Origin: Chryseobacterium sp. W4I1
GTDB lineage: Bacteria > Bacteroidota > Bacteroidia > Flavobacteriales > Weeksellaceae
Direction: 5' to 3'
Assembly: GCF_030816115.1 (NCBI RefSeq)
Contig: NZ_JAUSXQ010000001.1
Location: 3,448,501-3,512,500, forward strand
Length of the DNA stretch: 64,000 nt
Shown here: piece after piece, positions 1 to 9,970 of the stretch
Position numbering within the stretch: position 1 is the stretch's first letter
Layout: each line of letters opens with the position of its first letter
Notes under the pieces: model-generated
Told to the model about the DNA's origin: nothing
The model's database searches: none
Seen by the model: only the letters and a program-made list of their open reading frames with translations
Position numbers and translations under genes: made by a program

Positions 1-338
1 TTCTTTACCGCCTTTCTGATAGTAACGAAGTTCGTTAGCATACCTCCTGGCCATCTTTCTGTAATATAAGGCATATTAAGTTCAGAAGCGTGTTTTGCAA
101 CTACTTCTTTCGCTTGCTTCTTAGTAGCTACGAAAAGAACTTTTTTACCTGCAGAAGTTAATTTTTCTAAAGCGCTGCACGCCTCATCTAATTTAACTGC
201 TGTTTTATGTAAGTCTACAATGTGAATACCGTTTTTCTCCATAAAAATGTATGGAGCCATATTTGGATTCCACTTTCTAGTCATGTGACCGAAGTGTACG
301 CCAGCCTCTAAAAGGTCTTTTACATTTGCTTTTGCCAT
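1..338 (-). CDS. rpsB: 30S ribosomal protein S2 (3' part outside window)
   Basis: The reverse strand opens with an ATG at 336-338 and reads MAKANVKDLLEAGVHFGH, then TRKWNPNMAPYIF and ITERWPGGMLTN. These are S2 signatures at the normal N-terminus, so the gene starts here and is cut by the window edge after about 112 residues. S2 binds 16S rRNA in the small-subunit body and joins late in assembly. It lies downstream of rplM and rpsI in the same direction; rplM-rpsI-rpsB is a common bacterial order. A 182-base gap separates it from rpsI, so it may have its own promoter. Confidence 0.97.
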   Translation of the reverse strand, partial: MAKANVKDLLEAGVHFGHMTRKWNPNMAPYIFMEKNGIHIVDLHKTAVKLDEACSALEKLTSAGKKVLFVATKKQAKEVVAKHASELNMPYITERWPGGMLTNFVTIRKAVK

Positions 339-520
339 GTTTTCTGTTTTTGTTAGTTTACTTTCCGTCTTTTAAACAATCAACAACTTCTTTAGATGGG
401 AGAAGCGTTTGGATGCTAAACGTAACGGGCAATTTTTTGTTTTGATAAATAGATTTTAGACATAAGATAACAGACCAAAAAAATTCTGAAATCTGAGATC
501 TTGTATCTGAAGTCTGAAAA
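339..520. repeat. rpsI-rpsB spacer with degenerate repeat
   Basis: There is no gene here. Bases 460-520 are built from short variants of 'tctgaaatctgagat', 'tatctgaagtctgaa' and 'gataacagacc'. The same words recur in the spacer at 38773-38859, where they form a perfect inverted repeat. This looks like a dispersed intergenic repeat family. A promoter for rpsB may also lie here, but I could not identify a clear one. Confidence 0.45.
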
Positions 521-907
521 TTAACGTTTTGAGAATTGGAATCTCTTTCTTGCTTTTTTCTGACCTGGCTTCTTTCTTTCCACCATTCTTGCATCTCTCG
601 TAAGTAAACCAGCAGGTTTCAAGGCTAATCTGAATTCAGCATTGATTTCGCATAAAGCTCTTGAAATACCTAATCTGATAGCTTCTGCCTGACCTGTATT
701 ACCACCACCGAAAACATTTACGGTAACGTCATACTGACCAACAGTCTCAGAAAGGATAAACGGCTGGTTCAATTTGTAAACCATCACGTCTGTAGAGAAA
801 TAAGTTGCAGCATCTTTACCGTTTACTGTAATGTTTCCAGAACCTGGTCTTACATAAACTCTAGCTACAGAAGTTTTTCTTCTTCCGATTTTGTGAACTA
901 TAGACAT
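521..907 (-). CDS. rpsI: 30S ribosomal protein S9
   Basis: A 128-residue protein starting [22 protein letters not shown] and ending in the basic tail [17 protein letters not shown]. Both ends are diagnostic of S9, whose C-terminal tail reaches the P-site tRNA on the ribosome. The length matches the family. It starts 6 bases after the end of rplM, so the two genes are co-transcribed, which is the near-universal L13-S9 pairing. Confidence 0.98.
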   Translation of the reverse strand: MSIVHKIGRRKTSVARVYVRPGSGNITVNGKDAATYFSTDVMVYKLNQPFILSETVGQYDVTVNVFGGGNTGQAEAIRLGISRALCEINAEFRLALKPAGLLTRDARMVERKKPGQKKARKRFQFSKR

Positions 908-913
908 AATTAA

Positions 914-1369
914 TTATTTAAATTCGTTAACATTAATTGTTTTAGGCTGTTGAGCTTCATGTTTGTGCTCAGTTCCTTCATATAAATAAAGGTTCTTCAA
1001 TAAAGCAGATCCTAACCTGTTTTTAGGTAACATACCTTTTACAGATTTCTCCAATACTTTTAAAGAATCTTTCTTTTGAAGTTCAGCCGCAGTCATAGAC
1101 TTCTGTCCACCAGGATAACCTGTATGCCAGATGTAAGTCTTATCAGCCCACTTATTTCCGGAAAGCGTAATTTTCCCAGCATTCAAAACGATTACGTTAT
1201 CACCACAATCTACGTGAGGTGTAAAGTTCGTTTTGTGCTTACCTCTCAAAATCTTTGCAACCGTAGAAGCTAGTCTTCCTAACGGCTGTCCTTCAGCGTC
1301 TACCACAACCCATTCTTTATTAGCAGTAGCTTTGTTCGCTGAAACAGTTTTGTAACTTAATGTATTCAC
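914..1369 (-). CDS. rplM: 50S ribosomal protein L13
   Basis: A 151-residue protein with the L13 signatures WVVVDAEGQPLGRLAS near residue 20, LRGKHKTNFTPHVDCGD near residue 45 and GMLPKNRLG near residue 112. L13 is an early-assembly large-subunit protein. It is the first gene of the minus-strand ribosomal operon, preceded by a strong Bacteroidota-type promoter at 1416-1444. The C-terminus is somewhat extended (ending TINVNEFK), which is usual in Bacteroidota. Confidence 0.98.
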   Translation of the reverse strand: MNTLSYKTVSANKATANKEWVVVDAEGQPLGRLASTVAKILRGKHKTNFTPHVDCGDNVIVLNAGKITLSGNKWADKTYIWHTGYPGGQKSMTAAELQKKDSLKVLEKSVKGMLPKNRLGSALLKNLYLYEGTEHKHEAQQPKTINVNEFK

Positions 1370-1415
1370 ACGTTTTAGTTAAAGATTAAACATAATTTTC
1401 CCCTAAAAGGGTGTG

Positions 1416-1444
1416 CAAAGGTACAAATAATTTTCGTAACCCAA
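1416..1444 (-). promoter_or_regulatory. rplM-rpsI promoter and short leader
   Basis: On the reverse strand TTG (1442-1444) is separated by 18 bases from TACCTTTG (1416-1423). This is an almost ideal Bacteroidota sigma-ABfr promoter (TTG-N19-TAnnTTTG). The predicted start near 1409 gives a leader of about 40 bases. That leader begins with the self-complementary CCCTTTTAGGG (1401-1411), which could fold as a small hairpin. Autoregulation by L13 would be plausible but is not shown. Confidence 0.8.
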
Positions 1445-1825
1445 AAACATATTTTATTTAATCTATTTGAGCATCTTCCTTTTCCTTTGATCAAATGAAA
1501 CACTTTTTACCTTTACAATTCATTTTCCGTTCGGTAGTTGCAGAATTTCAACTACTTATATTGTAACCCTTACGCACTTCTGATCCTTTTCAAGTTTTAA
1601 AATCTTAATAAGAACTTTAAAAAGGCTTTAACAGGCATTAACAACAATTTTACTTTTGGCACAGAACTTGTAAAATGAATCACCGATGAATGAAAAATTT
1701 TCGAAGATTCTAAAAACACAAATGATAAAGTAAAGAGTTTGTCCCTCAACTCTTTCTTTATTAACTTTACTTTAAAAATTCCCCTCAAAACTTATCAATG
1801 TGATTATTTTATATTGCGAAATATT
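1445..1825. other. Divergent intergenic region, no gene seen
   Basis: AT-rich spacer between the ribosomal operon and the DUF3667 gene. The only structure I see is a weak hairpin, AAAGAGTT at 1732-1739 pairing with AACTCTTT at 1748-1755. It is not followed by a T-run, so I do not call it a terminator. Confidence 0.5.
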
Positions 1826-1833
1826 TATATTTG
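1826..1833 (+). promoter_or_regulatory. -7 box for DUF3667 gene
   Basis: TATATTTG matches the TAnnTTTG -7 element exactly and lies 23 bases before the ATG chosen at 1856. There is no clear TTG at the -33 position. The position supports the downstream ATG over the earlier possible start at 1739, which would begin upstream of the promoter. Confidence 0.5.
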
Positions 1834-1855
1834 TGCAAACTATATTACAATATCC

Positions 1856-2962
1856 ATGGGTCACGGAAAAATAAGAGAAGATAAAACATGCCTGAACTGC
1901 GGGCATCAGGTCGAAGAAAGATACTGCCCACACTGCGGACAGGAGAATATCGAAAGCCGCCACCCTTTTTATTATCTCTTCACTCACTTTTTTGAAGATT
2001 TCACCCATTATGACGGACAGTTCTGGGGAACGATGAAGAATCTTCTTTTCAAACCCGGAAAACTTACTCAGATTTACATGGAAGGGAAAAGAGCCCGGTT
2101 TGTACCTCCCGTGAAACTTTATATTTTTATCAGTTTTGTAACATTCCTTTTTATTTCATTCCAAATAACAGATCTGAATTTCGGAAAAGAGGGAGTTCAG
2201 ATCCACAAAGGAAAAGAAATCAATAATGAAATTAAGAAAGAAGTGGCTAAAAATGAAGAGGTCCGTAATGCTTTACAGTCTCCTGAAGTGGCAAAGGCAG
2301 ATTCTTTAACCGGCGGGATGCTGGCTCATGCATTAGATTCCTCCCAGATTAATAAGAAAGATGATATAGACGTTGAAAACATATTTACAAGTAAGAGCAT
2401 TACAAAATCTTTGGGATTAAAGTCTATGGAAGACTTTGATAACAGGGAGAAGAAAAATGGCCAGAAATATCAAACTTTCCGTCCCTTCCTTGCCAAGATT
2501 TTTGAACTGGAGGAAAAAGGTCATTCTCCTAATGAGATCACCAATCTGTTTATAAAGAGTTCCATCCATAACCTGCCCAAAGCACTCTTTATATATCTTC
2601 CACTATTTGCTTTCCTGCTGTGGATCTTTCACAGTAAAAGAAAATGGTGGTACTTTGATCACGGAGTATTTACACTTCACTACTTTTCCTTTTTACTATT
2701 GCTTACCCTGCTGCTTTTTGTATTGAATAAAGTATTAAGCTATTTTGATGAAAATACTTTTATCATGTTCATAAAAGGACTGCTTACCACATCTGCAGTT
2801 GTTTACGCAGGATGCTATTTTTTTATAGCTCATTATAAAACATACAGAACCCACCCTGCCCTGACGATACTAGTAGGTGCCCTTCTGTTTTTTATCAACA
2901 CCATTATTTTCACTTTCTTACTGATGGGTCTGGGAATCGTTAGTTTCTTATTAATGCACTAA
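1856..2962 (+). CDS. DUF3667 zinc-ribbon membrane protein
   Basis: A 368-residue protein. The N-terminus has a double zinc-knuckle, CLNCGHQ then CPHCGQE (CxxC...CxxC), within the first 30 residues. A conserved block follows (FTHYDGQFWGTMKNLLFKPG, then YMEGKRARFVPPVKLY) leading into a membrane segment. After a charged central region of about 150 residues come three or four hydrophobic segments. This is the DUF3667 layout; the role is unknown. I took the ATG at 1856 because the zinc-ribbon family begins there and a -7 box sits just upstream. The stop overlaps the convergent gene's stop by four bases. Confidence 0.8.
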   Translation: MGHGKIREDKTCLNCGHQVEERYCPHCGQENIESRHPFYYLFTHFFEDFTHYDGQFWGTMKNLLFKPGKLTQIYMEGKRARFVPPVKLYIFISFVTFLFISFQITDLNFGKEGVQIHKGKEINNEIKKEVAKNEEVRNALQSPEVAKADSLTGGMLAHALDSSQINKKDDIDVENIFTSKSITKSLGLKSMEDFDNREKKNGQKYQTFRPFLAKIFELEEKGHSPNEITNLFIKSSIHNLPKALFIYLPLFAFLLWIFHSKRKWWYFDHGVFTLHYFSFLLLLTLLLFVLNKVLSYFDENTFIMFIKGLLTTSAVVYAGCYFFIAHYKTYRTHPALTILVGALLFFINTIIFTFLLMGLGIVSFLLMH

Positions 2963-3291
2963 CGGCGGAGAGACTTATTGGCTCTGAAACTGGCAATTAA
3001 ATAATATGCCACAAAAACTGTAGAAAATTTCAGGATAGACGGAATAGCAAGCTGGAGGCTAAATAATAAAGTTCCTATCAGAACCAGAACCCCCATTGCC
3101 GCAAATGACAGCCCCATTTTCTTAGGCAGGGAAAAATCCGGTGTATCCAGATAATAAGCCAATCCCCAGGCGCAGCCGAAAGCCACAGCATAGTACAGGT
3201 CTAATCCTATATTCTGTGTGCTTAAAAAGAAATAATTAATCAGGAAACTGACTACTGTTCCTAAGGCGAAATATATCAGAGCTTTTTGCAT
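2959..3291 (-). CDS. Small integral membrane protein, unknown function
   Basis: A 110-residue protein with four hydrophobic stretches: ALIYFALGTVVSFLINYFF, YYAVAFGCAWGLAYYL, GLSFAAMGVLVLIGTLLF and FSTVFVAYYLIASF. It ends in a basic tail, FRANKSLRR. A TTG seven codons upstream (3312) is also possible, but the ATG at 3291 starts directly before the first membrane segment. I do not recognise a named family. It is convergent with, and overlaps by four bases, the DUF3667 gene. Confidence 0.65.
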   Translation of the reverse strand: MQKALIYFALGTVVSFLINYFFLSTQNIGLDLYYAVAFGCAWGLAYYLDTPDFSLPKKMGLSFAAMGVLVLIGTLLFSLQLAIPSILKFSTVFVAYYLIASFRANKSLRR

Positions 3292-3441
3292 ATTTATAAA
3301 AATAGACTGCAAAAATAGAGAATTTACTTATCTTTTTTAAACGAATGATTGTTAAGATGGGGAAAAGTCAAACATAAGCAAACACATAATCAGCTAATAA
3401 TCAAATTTATAACCAAAATCAAACGGTTCTTATTTTATTAT

Positions 3442-3449
3442 TATATTTG
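3442..3449 (+). promoter_or_regulatory. -7 box for icmF
   Basis: TATATTTG, an exact TAnnTTTG match, ends 27 bases before the ATG at 3477. No good -33 TTG is visible. It argues against the TTG at 3447 as a start codon, since that codon lies inside the box. Confidence 0.5.
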
Positions 3450-3476
3450 AAAATTCAGAAATTTTCTAGATTTTTT

Positions 3477-6400
3477 ATGGAAACCCAAAAATATACTCCA
3501 ACCAATAAAGTGAGAATCGTAACTGCGGCGTCATTATTTGACGGCCACGATGCTGCGATCAATATCATGCGACGCGTGATCCAGGGAACAGGATGTGAAG
3601 TCATCCACCTTGGCCACGACAAATCTGCTGAGGAAGTTGTGAATACAGCGATCCAGGAAGATGCCAATGCAATTGCATTAACGTCATACCAGGGCGGTCA
3701 CAACGAATATTTCAAATATATTTATGACCTTTTAAGAGAAAAAAATTCACCACAGATCAAAATTTTCGGTGGTGGCGGTGGTGTAATCCTGCCTGAAGAA
3801 ATTGAAGATATCATGTCTTATGGAATCGACAGGATTTATTCTCCGGATGACGGCCGTGAACTTGGTCTACAGGGAATGATTGATGATCTGGTTAAAAGAT
3901 CTGATTTCGCAACCGGAAAAGATATTACAGCTGATGATTTAGATTCAATTAATTTTGAAAACTCTACCAGCATTGCTAAAATTATTTCAGCAGTAGAAAA
4001 CTTTTCAGAGGAAAAACCTGAACTGGTAAAAGCAATTGACGAAAAATCAAAAGATTTAAATATTCCGATCATCGGGATCACAGGTACAGGAGGAGCCGGA
4101 AAATCTTCTTTAACAGATGAACTGGTAAGACGTTTCATCCGCTCAAATCCTGATAAAAAAATTGCCATTATCTCTATCGACCCTTCTAAAAAGAAGACCG
4201 GAGGTGCGTTGTTAGGAGACAGGATCCGTATGAATGCGATCAATGATCCAAGAGTTTATATGCGTTCTATGGCAACAAGAGAAAATAACGTTTCAGTTTC
4301 GCCTTTCATCCATTCAGCTTTGAATGTACTGAAACTGGCTCATCCGGATGTTATTATTCTGGAAACCTCAGGGATTGGACAGTCCGGTTCGGAAGTTTCA
4401 GATTTTGCTGATGTTTCAATGTACGTGATGACTCCGGAATATGGAGCTTCCACACAGCTTGAAAAAATCGACATGCTGGATTACGCAGATCTTGTTGCTT
4501 TAAACAAATCTGACAAACGTGGAGCTCTTGATGCGCTTCAGGCAGTAAGAAAGCAATTCCAGAGAAACCATTTGCTTTGGGAACAGCCGTTGGATGAAAT
4601 GCCTGTTTATGCTACAAAAGCATCTCAGTTCAACGATCACGGAACTACGGAACTTTACAACAGATTAGTTGCAAAAGTAAACGATAAGTTCTCAGATTTA
4701 AATTTACAAGGATTTGTTGAGCAGGAAATTACCGATGAAGTAACAATCATTCCTCCGAAAAGGGTCCGTTATCTTTCTGAAATTGTAGAAAATAACAAGC
4801 AGTATGATGCAACAGTAGAAAAGCAGGCCGAGCTTGCCAGAAAAATGTATCATATAGAAGGGGTAAAAAGTTTCTTATCCAATGAAACATTAGACACCGA
4901 ATATCAAAAAGCTGAAAAAGACCTTCAGCAGGAAAATATTGATTTCCTGAAAACATGGGATGATACAAAAAAAGCGTTCCATGAAGAATTCTATTCTTAT
5001 TTTGTACGTGGAAAAGAGATTAAGGTGGAAACCTCAACAGAATCTTTATCACACTTAAGGATTCCAAAAATTGCTTTACCAAAATACACTGACTGGGGTG
5101 ACCTGATCAAATGGAAGGGCCAGGAAAATCTTCCGGGAGGATTCCCTTATACAGCAGGGATTTATCCGTTCAAAAGAACCGGTGAAGATCCTACAAGAAT
5201 GTTTGCGGGAGAAGGAGGTCCGGAAAGAACGAACAGAAGATTCCATTATGTTTCTGCAGAAATGGATGCAAAACGTCTGTCTACCGCCTTTGACTCTGTA
5301 ACGCTTTACGGTCAGGATCCAGCATTACCACCGGATATTTACGGTAAGATCGGAAATGCCGGAGTTTCTATCGCGACACTGGATGATGCTAAAAAACTGT
5401 ATTCAGGATTTGATCTGGTTAATGCAATGACTTCAGTTTCCATGACGATCAACGGTCCGGCTCCCATGCTTTTAGCGTTCTTTATGAATGCGGCCATCGA
5501 TCAGAATGTTGAAAAATATATTGCTGAACATAAGCTTGAATCTAAAGTTGAAGCTGTTTTAAAAGCCAAATTTGACGACAGAGGCTTGGAAAGACCTAAA
5601 TATAATGGGGAGCTTCCTCCTTCCAATAATGGTTTAGGTTTAAAACTATTGGGAATTACAGGAGATGAAGTGATTCCTGCTGATGCGTATGCAGAAATCA
5701 AGGCAAAAACGATTGCTACAGTTCGTGGAACGGTTCAGGCCGATATTTTAAAAGAAGATCAGGCTCAGAATACCTGTATTTTTTCTACTGAATTTGCCCT
5801 AAGATTAATGGGTGACGTTCAGGAGTTTTTTATTACAGAAAAAGTAAGAAACTTCTACTCTGTTTCTATTTCAGGTTATCATATCGCTGAAGCGGGTGCG
5901 AATCCGGTTTCCCAACTGGCATTTACACTTGCAAATGGTTTCACTTATGTGGAATATTATTTGTCTAGAGGAATGGATATTAATGATTTTGCTCCCAACT
6001 TATCTTTCTTCTTCTCCAACGGTATCGATCCTGAATATTCAGTAATCGGACGTGTAGCAAGAAGAATCTGGGCAAAAGCTATGAAGCTGAAATACGGGGC
6101 AGACGAAAGAAGCCAGATGCTGAAATACCACATCCAGACTTCAGGACGCTCTCTTCACGCTCAGGAAATTGATTTCAATGATATCAGAACGACGCTGCAG
6201 GCTCTTTATGCAATTTATGACAACTGTAATTCTCTTCACACAAACGCATATGACGAGGCGATTACGACTCCAACTGAGCAATCGGTAAGAAGAGCAATGG
6301 CCATCCAATTGATTATCAATAAGGAATTAGGTTTAGCTAAAAACGAAAATCCATTACAGGGGTCATTCATTATTGAAGAACTGACAGACCTTGTAGAGGA

Positions 6401-6824
6401 AGCTGTGTATACAGAATTCGACAGAATTACAGAGAGAGGCGGTGTTCTTGGTGCTATGGAAACCATGTATCAGCGTTCTAAGATCCAGGAAGAATCTATG
6501 CATTACGAATGGCTGAAACATACAGGAGAATATCCGATCATTGGAGTGAATACTTTCCTTGGAAAAGATGGTTCACCAACGGTTCGTCCGGGCGAAGTGA
6601 TCCGTTCTACTGAAGAGGAAAAGCAGGTTCAGATTGAAACGCTTCATAATTTCCAAAAATCAAATGAGGATAAATCTGAGGAAGCCCTTAAAAAGTTACA
6701 ATATGCAGCTATTAACCAGCAGAACTTATTTGCTGTGATGATGGATGCCGTGAAATACTGTTCTCTTGGACAGATCACCAACGCTTTATTTGAAGTGGGT
6801 GGTAAGTACAGAAGAAATATGTAG
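3477..6824 (+). CDS. icmF: Fused acyl-CoA mutase with MeaB-type GTPase (IcmF)
   Basis: A 1115-residue protein with three parts. (1) A B12-binding domain near residues 10-140, with DGHDAA (axial His about residue 24), HLGHD and a GGGGG turn. (2) A MeaB/ArgK-like GTPase with P-loop GTGGAGKSS near residue 200, [16 protein letters not shown], and ETSGIGQS. (3) A mutase catalytic barrel from about residue 515, with [20 protein letters not shown]. This order and length define IcmF, which interconverts isobutyryl- and n-butyryl-CoA using adenosylcobalamin; the GTPase gates cofactor loading. In GIYPFKR a Phe seems to occupy the place where methylmalonyl-CoA mutases have Tyr, which favours isobutyryl- or another branched acyl-CoA over methylmalonyl-CoA. 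A strong terminator follows. Confidence 0.93.
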   Translation: METQKYTPTNKVRIVTAASLFDGHDAAINIMRRVIQGTGCEVIHLGHDKSAEEVVNTAIQEDANAIALTSYQGGHNEYFKYIYDLLREKNSPQIKIFGGGGGVILPEEIEDIMSYGIDRIYSPDDGRELGLQGMIDDLVKRSDFATGKDITADDLDSINFENSTSIAKIISAVENFSEEKPELVKAIDEKSKDLNIPIIGITGTGGAGKSSLTDELVRRFIRSNPDKKIAIISIDPSKKKTGGALLGDRIRMNAINDPRVYMRSMATRENNVSVSPFIHSALNVLKLAHPDVIILETSGIGQSGSEVSDFADVSMYVMTPEYGASTQLEKIDMLDYADLVALNKSDKRGALDALQAVRKQFQRNHLLWEQPLDEMPVYATKASQFNDHGTTELYNRLVAKVNDKFSDLNLQGFVEQEITDEVTIIPPKRVRYLSEIVENNKQYDATVEKQAELARKMYHIEGVKSFLSNETLDTEYQKAEKDLQQENIDFLKTWDDTKKAFHEEFYSYFVRGKEIKVETSTESLSHLRIPKIALPKYTDWGDLIKWKGQENLPGGFPYTAGIYPFKRTGEDPTRMFAGEGGPERTNRRFHYVSAEMDAKRLSTAFDSVTLYGQDPALPPDIYGKIGNAGVSIATLDDAKKLYSGFDLVNAMTSVSMTINGPAPMLLAFFMNAAIDQNVEKYIAEHKLESKVEAVLKAKFDDRGLERPKYNGELPPSNNGLGLKLLGITGDEVIPADAYAEIKAKTIATVRGTVQADILKEDQAQNTCIFSTEFALRLMGDVQEFFITEKVRNFYSVSISGYHIAEAGANPVSQLAFTLANGFTYVEYYLSRGMDINDFAPNLSFFFSNGIDPEYSVIGRVARRIWAKAMKLKYGADERSQMLKYHIQTSGRSLHAQEIDFNDIRTTLQALYAIYDNCNSLHTNAYDEAITTPTEQSVRRAMAIQLIINKELGLAKNENPLQGSFIIEELTDLVEEAVYTEFDRITERGGVLGAMETMYQRSKIQEESMHYEWLKHTGEYPIIGVNTFLGKDGSPTVRPGEVIRSTEEEKQVQIETLHNFQKSNEDKSEEALKKLQYAAINQQNLFAVMMDAVKYCSLGQITNALFEVGGKYRRNM

Positions 6825-6882
6825 TCCTGTCGAACAGACATTTTAAATAATACTGAATGCTATTTCAGTTATATTATAATTT

Positions 6883-6914
6883 AAACCTCAAGGAATTTTC
6901 TTTGAGGTTTTTTG
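6883..6914 (+). terminator. Rho-independent terminator after icmF
   Basis: AAACCTCAA (6883-6891) pairs with TTGAGGTTT (6902-6910) across a 10-base loop, and a T-run follows. Confidence 0.85.
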
Positions 6915-6944
6915 TATTTTTACACAATAGCAATATTTTAACTA

Positions 6945-7715
6945 ATGAAATACATTTTGTTCCTGATAGGAATTATTTTCAGTGGATTCTTCAACGCTCA
7001 GGAAGCCAATAATAACCTTCAGGGTTATTTTATGACTAATTCTAAAGAAACGTTATACCCATATTTTGCCTTTGATGGCAACGGAAAGGTTGATATTGCA
7101 GGATATGGAAAAGGAGATTACTTTGTAAAAAATGATTCTGTAGTCCTTTTTCCGGATAAGGATATTTTTATTTTTAAGATTTCTAAAAACCGTTTGTCCG
7201 GAAATTCATCCTGGGTAAAAAACACCAAATGGGATCTGAAGAAAGACAGCATCGCTGAAAATAACAGAAAAGATGACGCTCTGGCTAAGAAAAACGCACA
7301 GCTTCTTTACGAATATTACCGTAAAACAAGAACAAAAACCAATGATCTTGAGAAATTATTTGATGAAAATGCAATGGTAAATTATACAAAAACCATTGAT
7401 GATTTGTGTACCAGAGGACTTGCAAAGGCATGTATGGAAAAATTTGGATTAATGGTTATGAATGATATTGGAGGAATGGAAGCTGTTTTAAAAAACAAAC
7501 TGAAAAAGCCTAAACAGAATCCTGAAATTATCAAGCTAGGACAAAAAATCATCAGCATGGGTGAGGTTGAAGGTCATACGGTTTTAGGAAGCTATTATTA
7601 TAGTCTGGGTGACAAAACCAAAGCCAAGAAAGAATGGCAAACAGCAACTGATAAAGGAAGCACCAAAGCCGGATTAGCACAATTTGAAGCAGAAATGAAT
7701 GATGCAGCAAAATAA
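6945..7715 (+). CDS. Exported Sel1/TPR-like protein, unknown function
   Basis: A 256-residue protein with an N-terminal signal peptide (KYILFLIGIIFSGFFNAQE, cleavage expected after NAQ). The middle is a lysine-rich, beta-type region of about 80 residues. The C-terminal third is helical, with a Sel1/TPR-like pattern: GEVEGHTVLGSYYYSLGDK followed by KAKKEWQTATDKGSTKAGL. Presumably periplasmic. It is followed after one base by the PP-loop ATPase gene, so the two are probably co-transcribed. No specific role can be assigned. Confidence 0.75.
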   Translation: MKYILFLIGIIFSGFFNAQEANNNLQGYFMTNSKETLYPYFAFDGNGKVDIAGYGKGDYFVKNDSVVLFPDKDIFIFKISKNRLSGNSSWVKNTKWDLKKDSIAENNRKDDALAKKNAQLLYEYYRKTRTKTNDLEKLFDENAMVNYTKTIDDLCTRGLAKACMEKFGLMVMNDIGGMEAVLKNKLKKPKQNPEIIKLGQKIISMGEVEGHTVLGSYYYSLGDKTKAKKEWQTATDKGSTKAGLAQFEAEMNDAAK

Positions 7716-7731
7716 AATGCAGAATGAATTA

Positions 7732-8442
7732 ATGAAACCCAAAGCCGTATTCAACTGGAGCAGCGGAAAAGATTCTGCGCTTGCCCTTTACAAAGTTCTG
7801 CAGGAAGACCAGTACGAAGTTACTACCCTGCTTACAAGCATTAATAAAGAATTTCAGAGAATTTCTATGCATGGTGTTCATGTGTCGCTTCTGGAAAAGC
7901 AGGCTAAATGTCTGGGTTTTCCTTTGATTAAAATGGAGCTTCCAAAAGAACCGTCTATGGAAGAGTACCGTGATCTCATGAATAAAACGATGGCTGAAAT
8001 TCAGGCTATGGGAATTACCCAATCGATCTTTGGAGATATCTTCCTGGAAGATCTCCGGAAATACCGTGAAGACCAGCTGAAAACCATCGGAATGAAAGCT
8101 GTTTTCCCGCTTTGGAAAAAGAACACGACAGACCTTATCCATGAGTTTCTGGACCTTGGCTTTAAAACGATTGTTACGTGCGTCAACGAAACTTACCTGG
8201 ATAAAAGCTTTGCAGGAAGGATCATCGATAAAGATTTTATTCGCGATCTGCCGAAAGATATTGATCCATGCGGCGAAAATGGAGAATTTCACACTTTTAC
8301 TTTCGACGGACCTATTTTTAAAGAGCCTGTTTTTTTTGAAGTCGGGGAAACGGTAAAGAAAACATATCCCAAACCTAAAGCCAGCCCTGAAGATGAAGAC
8401 GGATCATATATTTTCTGGTTCTGTGATCTGATCCTTAAATAA
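7732..8442 (+). CDS. PP-loop ATPase, diphthine-ammonia ligase-like family
   Basis: A 236-residue protein whose N-terminus carries the PP-loop FNWSSGKDSALALY near residues 7-20, the ATP-pyrophosphatase signature of the Dph6/ATPBD4 family. GDIFLEDLRKYREDQL near residue 101 and DPCGENGEFHTF near residue 177 are also characteristic. Archaeal and eukaryotic members amidate diphthine; bacteria lack diphthamide, so the substrate here is unknown. I chose the ATG at 7732 because the family begins about six residues before the PP-loop; ATGs at 7717 and 7699 are alternatives. A cytoplasmic enzyme. Confidence 0.85.
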   Translation: MKPKAVFNWSSGKDSALALYKVLQEDQYEVTTLLTSINKEFQRISMHGVHVSLLEKQAKCLGFPLIKMELPKEPSMEEYRDLMNKTMAEIQAMGITQSIFGDIFLEDLRKYREDQLKTIGMKAVFPLWKKNTTDLIHEFLDLGFKTIVTCVNETYLDKSFAGRIIDKDFIRDLPKDIDPCGENGEFHTFTFDGPIFKEPVFFEVGETVKKTYPKPKASPEDEDGSYIFWFCDLILK

Positions 8443-8472
8443 ACCCAGCTTAAAACAAGGAAGTTATGGGTA

Positions 8473-9885
8473 TCATTCCATCTCTGAGATAATTTTATTC
8501 ATCACATCAAAGATGATCTGAATATCTTTATCACCGGTTCTCCAATTGACAAAAGCAGCCCTGATTCCTTTATGACCATTATAAAAAGTAGGGGTCATAA
8601 AAACTTTTCCCGTACCATTAAGCATTTCCAAAAACTTTCCTACTGCATCCTGTTTTCTTTCATCTTTTAAAGTAAAGCATATCGTATTTAGCCGAACAGG
8701 AGCCAGAAGTTTAAAGTCATTGCTATTTTTAATCAACTGCCCGAACTGTTGAGATCGTTTTATATTATTTTCTACAATATCCTGATAGCCCTTTTTCCCA
8801 TAAGCCATGATTGAAAACCATGCAGGAAGTGCTTTTAATCTTCTTGAGTTTTCGGGGAGAAAATTTAAATAGCTAAAGCTTTCCAACGGATCTCCAAGAT
8901 AAGGAGCATTGGAATTCTGAAAAGTTTCTACCTGTAAAATTTTGTAGTCTTCTTTTACAAAAAAGACAGCACTTTCATAAGGAACATTGAGCCATTTGTG
9001 ACAGTCAACCGTAATGCTGTCTGCATTTTCCCAGCCGTCAACAAGATGTTTATAAGTTTCTGAACATGCCGCAAAGCCTCCAAAAGCCGCATCAATGTGC
9101 CACCAGAAATTATATTTTTCTTTTAATTGGTGTATTGCATTGAAATCATCAAAATCAACTGTATTGACTGTTCCTCCACTGGAAATTAAAATAAATGGTT
9201 CTCCGTTAAGTTTCATAATCTGATCTTCCAGATCCGTAATACCGATAGCTTCCCGATCTTCTCCTGCTGTTTTGATCTTTATAATATTACTGCTTCCAAT
9301 CCCCAAAAGTGACAGGGATTTTATAGATGAAGAATGAGGTGTAGCTGTTAATATATTGATCTTTCCGGAAATACCTTCCTTAGCAATATCCCTTCCCTGT
9401 TCTTTTCCAAGCCATTGGCGGGCAACAGCCATGCATGTAAAATTCGACATAGTAGCTCCGGTGACGAAACCTCCCAGAAAATTTTGTGGTAGTCCGAGAA
9501 GTTCCAGCAGAATCTTTATGGTTTCGAGCTCCACATTGGCTGAAATGTCTCCCTGTCCTTTTGCAGACTGTGTATTCTGATCATAAATTGTAGCCAGCCA
9601 ATCACCGGCAATAGAAGCTGGTGTGGATCCTCCTGTGACAAATCCGAGATACCTCGGACCTGATGAGCCTACCATAATCGGTTCAAATCTTTCATTGAAT
9701 ATTCTCAATGTTTCTTCAGTTCCAAAACCAGATTCCGACAGATCTGCTTTACCTGATATTAATGTATTATCTACGGAAGTCATCCTTTCATTGATGTTAT
9801 TCAGGAATTCAGTTCCCTGTTTCTTTATCATTTCCAGGATATGGTCAATTTGGTCTGAATCGTTTTTCAAGTATTCTTTCATCAT
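8473..9885 (-). CDS. PLP-dependent decarboxylase (group II type)
   Basis: A 470-residue protein. The PLP signatures are present: TGATMSNFTCMAVAR (phosphate-binding loop), the HSS of TPHSSS (ring-stacking His), HIDAAFGG (Asp that binds the pyridine nitrogen) and VDCHKW, with the Schiff-base Lys near residue 297. These place it in the group II decarboxylase family (glutamate, aromatic amino acid, diaminobutyrate and related). The substrate cannot be told from sequence. The start is the ATG at 9885 rather than a TTG ten codons upstream. It is convergent with the PP-loop gene and divergent from the serine hydrolase. Confidence 0.9.
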   Translation of the reverse strand: MMKEYLKNDSDQIDHILEMIKKQGTEFLNNINERMTSVDNTLISGKADLSESGFGTEETLRIFNERFEPIMVGSSGPRYLGFVTGGSTPASIAGDWLATIYDQNTQSAKGQGDISANVELETIKILLELLGLPQNFLGGFVTGATMSNFTCMAVARQWLGKEQGRDIAKEGISGKINILTATPHSSSIKSLSLLGIGSSNIIKIKTAGEDREAIGITDLEDQIMKLNGEPFILISSGGTVNTVDFDDFNAIHQLKEKYNFWWHIDAAFGGFAACSETYKHLVDGWENADSITVDCHKWLNVPYESAVFFVKEDYKILQVETFQNSNAPYLGDPLESFSYLNFLPENSRRLKALPAWFSIMAYGKKGYQDIVENNIKRSQQFGQLIKNSNDFKLLAPVRLNTICFTLKDERKQDAVGKFLEMLNGTGKVFMTPTFYNGHKGIRAAFVNWRTGDKDIQIIFDVMNKIISEME

Positions 9886-9970
9886 GGTTGTGGAGTTAAG
9901 GGATAATTTGATCAAAAATATTAAATACTTAGAAACAATTCTCCTGTCTTAGCATAAATTTTGCTTGTCT

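Noticed and set aside
1739..1855. 39-codon N-terminal extension of the DUF3667 protein
   Set aside because: It would start upstream of the -7 box at 1826 and adds no conserved sequence; the zinc-ribbon family begins at the ATG at 1856.
3836..4243. 135-codon reverse frame inside icmF
   Set aside because: It lies opposite the GTPase domain, and its composition is that of a mirror of the coding strand.
7729..8292. 187-codon reverse frame opposite the PP-loop gene
   Set aside because: The forward frame carries the PP-loop and conserved motifs. The reverse one has no recognised domain.
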